Shown: positions 61,569-64,000 of the stretch, in pieces | Layout: every line of letters begins with the position of its first letter | How positions within the stretch are numbered: position 1 is the stretch's first letter | Assembly (NCBI GenBank): GCA_965217195.1 | Contig: CBDCHL010000005.1 | Location: 310,001-374,000, forward strand | Origin: UBA6623 sp965217195 | GTDB taxonomy: Bacteria > Acidobacteriota > Terriglobia > Bryobacterales > UBA6623 | DNA: 64,000 nt | Direction of reading: 5' to 3' | Made by a program: the position numbers and the translations under genes | Notes under the pieces: model-generated | Databases searched by the model: none | What the model was told of the DNA's origin: nothing | The model's input: the letters and a program-made list of their open reading frames with translations, nothing else

Positions 61569-62418
61569 TTGTAATATGGTTGTTTTGATTATAGCGGCCG
61601 GTGATCGTGGGTCTTGGTTGGTTGTGGGTGGTCTCGATGCGGCCGGCGGCACGGCGGACCGCTAAGTTTGGGTGCGCCGCACTTGTTTGGAGAAGGTTTT
61701 GCGGCGGGAGATTGCTTGGGCAGTGTGATTTTGGGCGTTCTTGGGGGATTTTGGATGGAGTTGCCGCGTTGGGGTGGGGCGCTCGGTTTTTTTGGTCCGC
61801 TTTGGGCGGTTGGCGTGGGGATGGGGGCTGCAAATTCATGCGTTGAACGCAACGCGTCAGCAAGCCGCAGGTCTCTTCGAGCCCCGCGCTACGCGGCTAA
61901 CGTTGCGGCGGTGGGGCCTTTGTGATGGGGTGGATCTCCGCGGAGGACCGCTGGGTTGGGGCGGCGGTGGTGGCATCGAGGTGCTTGGGGGTGCGGTCGT
62001 CCGTCGCGTCGGGTCCGCCACCTTTGTTGGAGTTGTCGGCGTTCGTCTGACAGCGCTCACTTACGTTCGCGGCTCGGTTTGGGGCGGCGCGGTTTGTCGT
62101 TCCGTTCGCGGCTCTTCCGTGTGGCCGTGAGCCGTTGGCGGAGTTGGGAGGGGGTGGACAGAATCGCGGGGCCGGCAAAAAGCCGCAGCTCTCTTCGAGC
62201 CCTGCGCTACGCTGCTGAGGCCGTCCCGGTTTCCCGCCCGTAGCAGGCGTAGCAGGCGCGAGGGTGTTGACTTCGTCTTCGTGGTTGTGGTCCTTTGTCC
62301 CGGATCGTACTAAGTGTACTAGATGCGGTTGTGCGCGCACTCTTCTTCGCTGACGTACGGTCTTGGTTGGTCCACCATAAAGGCTACCTAATTTGACCGC
62401 GAAGGACGGAGAGACCAA
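61569..62418. other. Repeat-rich, G/T-skewed region without genes
   Basis: About 850 bp. A G/T-rich + strand (61500-61840) is followed by two copies of a 36-bp repeat (61863-61898 and 62181-62216; core CTCTTCGAGCCC and GCGCTACGC) and a family B motif (62055-62084). Open frames here are low-complexity and not supported. Confidence 0.5.
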
Positions 62419-62829
62419 ATGAAATCACGAACGTATGCCACCAGGTTTTTATTGATTATGACCGGTATCCTGGGCTTTGCTGCAGCCCAAGGGCCCATTT
62501 ACGCCGGGACCCTATGTGAGTGCGTGACGAATTTTACTGCTAAGAGAACGTGTTTCGATGCCAACACGGGGGACGTAGATTTGGTTGTGTTCAGCAGGGG
62601 GGGAACGAACCAGAGGCAATGCGAGATTCGAAGCGGGAACGCCCGTCTATTTCTCGTCGCTGATTTCCAAGGGTCCAGAAAAGACCCCCAAAATCTGAAT
62701 TTTAAATGTACAATCAGTATCACAGGCCTGCCCGCTTGTAACGGCTTTGCCCAGGTTAACAACCTGTCGCAGAAGGATCAAGCGTCCTGGAGGTCGTTAG
62801 CAAGGTCGGAATGCAGGGCCGCGGAGTAG
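62419..62829 (+). CDS. Small exported cysteine-containing protein
   Basis: 136 aa, with GGACGGAGAG upstream of ATG 62419. A signal peptide (FLLIMTGILGFAAAQGPIYA) is followed by a mature part with six cysteines (TLCECVTNFTAKRTCF, CEIRSGNARLFLVADF, FKCTISITGLPACNGF, SECRAAE). The base composition is clearly lower in GC than its neighbours and codon usage is more AT-rich, suggesting acquisition. No family recognised. It is flanked by a repeat region and a reverse-transcriptase remnant. Confidence 0.6.
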   Translation: MKSRTYATRFLLIMTGILGFAAAQGPIYAGTLCECVTNFTAKRTCFDANTGDVDLVVFSRGGTNQRQCEIRSGNARLFLVADFQGSRKDPQNLNFKCTISITGLPACNGFAQVNNLSQKDQASWRSLARSECRAAE

Positions 62830-62841
62830 GTGCCCGCCGGC

Positions 62842-63220
62842 TCAGCGATCACACAGGCACATACGATACCATCGGCCGGCTAGGCCCGCACGCACCCAAC
62901 CCTCGTACCCCCGAACGTACGCTCCAAGCCGGGCGGTTACCAAGTTCTCGCCCGGCTCCTGCTCATAAAGCCGGATAGCACGCTCTAGAAAGGTTACGAT
63001 CGTCTGCCTGGCCGGCGTCCGCCCCCGCGGGCTGAAGTGGTAGCGTACGAAGTCAAAGCCCTTTTCGATCCTGCCAATGAATGTCTTGCCGGGGTGCTTT
63101 GCGAGCCGCAGCGCGCCCAGTGCTCGGTTGAGGGCTTTGACCACCGCTCTCAGCTTCCGTCGCGTGGGCGCCAAGACTATGATGTCATCCATAAATCGCA
63201 CGTAGAACAGCCCTCGCTTG
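62842..63220 (-). pseudogene. Reverse transcriptase C-terminal fragment
   Basis: The translation KRGLFYVRFMDDIIVLAPTR contains the RT catalytic Y-x-D-D-type motif (FMDD) of domain 5, followed by LRLAKHPGKTFIGRIEKGFDFVRYHFSP, the RT domain 6-7 and thumb segment of group II-intron-like bacterial RTs, and a final YVRGYEGWVRAGL. The palm domains 0-4 are missing: upstream the sequence switches at 63220 into the 5' region of the gene at 63257. No intron RNA or VR/TR repeats were seen. It is a dead scrap. Confidence 0.8.
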
Positions 63221-63256
63221 CCGAGCGCTTGTCGGCGCTGCTTCTTTTTCGTCACA

Positions 63257-64000
63257 ATGAACCCCATGGCAGGTTCTCTTGGGGCCGGGGCATTCCTCCG
63301 ATCGGTCTTCGCCGTGCCGGCCATCGCGGTTTCCCTTGCGGCTTCCGTTGACCTGGAAGGCACCGTCTACATCAGTAGCGGCGACGACCGTATTCCCCTG
63401 GCCGGCGCGTTCGTCGGGGTGCGATCGGCCGAGCGTGGGCCGTTTCTCGTAACGGTTCGAACCGACGCGAAGGGCCGGTACCGGATCGTCAACCTTCGCC
63501 CACAGCGCATCGTCGTGAGCGCCTCGCGTCCCGGCTACTACGTCGAGCTGGCCGGGGGCCGCACAGGTTCCGAAGTCCCCCTCGATTGTTCCGGTGGATG
63601 CAGCTATGCCGGGATTGATTTTGAGCTGATCCCCGGCGCGGTCGTCAGCGGAATGGTGCTCGACCGGTTCGGGGACCCGCTCGAGCGCGTGAGAGTGTCG
63701 GTGGCAGCCCAAGACCGCGGAGGAAGCAAAACCAGCAGTACAGACGACCGTGGACGGTTTCGAGTGGCCGGGCTCAGGCCGGGCGACTACGTGGTTCGCG
63801 CGCGGTTTGGGCGCGGAAGCTCAGGTCTTGCGGCCGACCCGGTCCAGCTTGAGCTGAGCGCGGGAGAAGAGCATACAGGAATTCGGTTTTCTCTCGCCGG
63901 CCTCGGCGCCGGCTCCCCAACGGAAGATACCGCCCGCGGCGGCCATTCCGGCTTCCAGGTCGCGGGGATGGTGTCCGGAATCGACGCCGGGGGCAGCCGG
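63257..64000 (+). CDS. Carboxypeptidase-regulatory-domain protein, exported, 3' end outside window
   Basis: 248 codons are visible from ATG 63257 (a second ATG at 63266 is as likely), open to the window end. A signal peptide (FAVPAIAVSLAASVDLEG) precedes tandem carboxypeptidase-regulatory-like (CarboxypepD_reg / Big-type) modules: LAGAFVGVRSAERGPFLVTV with TDAKGRYRIVNLRPQRIVVS, then VVSGMVLDRFGDPLERVRVSV and DDRGRFRVAGLRPGDYVVRA. These Ig-like repeats occur in TonB-dependent or secreted proteins. Its 5' region is duplicated at 61249-61455. Confidence 0.8.
   Translation, partial: MNPMAGSLGAGAFLRSVFAVPAIAVSLAASVDLEGTVYISSGDDRIPLAGAFVGVRSAERGPFLVTVRTDAKGRYRIVNLRPQRIVVSASRPGYYVELAGGRTGSEVPLDCSGGCSYAGIDFELIPGAVVSGMVLDRFGDPLERVRVSVAAQDRGGSKTSSTDDRGRFRVAGLRPGDYVVRARFGRGSSGLAADPVQLELSAGEEHTGIRFSLAGLGAGSPTEDTARGGHSGFQVAGMVSGIDAGGSR

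Noticed and set aside
62419..63363. Diversity-generating retroelement (RT fragment plus secreted protein)
   Set aside because: The RT lacks its N-terminal half and no template/variable repeat pair with adenine-biased differences was seen.
1..64000. CRISPR array
   Set aside because: No run of regularly spaced identical direct repeats; the repeats present are dispersed palindromes.

Overview
The window is GC-rich (roughly 60%), densely coded bacterial DNA. Its gene content suggests an environmental Acidobacteriota-like bacterium: serine/threonine kinases fused to TolB-like and TPR modules, secreted PQQ-type propellers, FG-GAP/VCBS lipoproteins, a sulfatase, a carboxypeptidase-regulatory-domain protein, an S9 peptidase, split transketolase and a stand-alone UvrC-like protein. 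The phylum is an inference from these families; no rRNA is present. The only RNA gene seen is a tRNA-Arg(TCG) near 59.6 kb.

Layout. 0-5.6 kb: sulfatase C-terminus, a PAS remnant, a UvrC/GIY-YIG-like gene, two membrane proteins and IS630 copy 1. 5.7-9.6 kb: an envelope-stress type operon (ECF sigma factor, zinc anti-sigma factor, two membrane proteins, the second with a DUF4097-like beta domain). 9.9-14.1 kb: a galactose (Leloir) operon of galT, a 59-aa ORF, a GHMP kinase and a Na+/sugar symporter. 14.2-24.4 kb: kinase-TPR gene, Cys-rich secreted protein, sugar isomerase/epimerase pair and an ABC exporter (ATPase, permease, adaptor). 24.5-37.6 kb: secreted hydrolases, PQQ propellers, a methyltransferase, several orphan genes and decayed kinase and Tat-protein fragments. 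37.7-48.7 kb: YihY, IS630 copy 2 (inverted), VCBS lipoprotein, MoxR/VWA pair, TrmB-type regulator, DUF1326 protein and a glycosyltransferase. 49.1-55.9 kb: adenylate kinase facing a seven-gene glycan cluster (SDR, methyltransferase, split transketolase, GT2, CmoB-like methyltransferase, CmcI-like). 56.2-64 kb: gamma-glutamyltransferase, macrodomain protein, sugar nucleotidyltransferase, tRNA-Arg, then a rearranged zone with a MITE-like element, a chimeric O-antigen ligase, a reverse-transcriptase fragment and a partial carboxypeptidase-regulatory protein.

The most unusual layer is non-coding. At least five small palindromic repeat families are scattered through the window. They include a ~165-bp element with inverted arms of up to 35 bp, and a ~53-bp element whose hairpin shows compensatory base changes and whose four copies all lie about 100-150 bp upstream of genes for exported proteins. 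One palindrome family has a copy inside a coding frame, another inside the linker of a kinase. No CRISPR array, prophage or complete defence system was seen.
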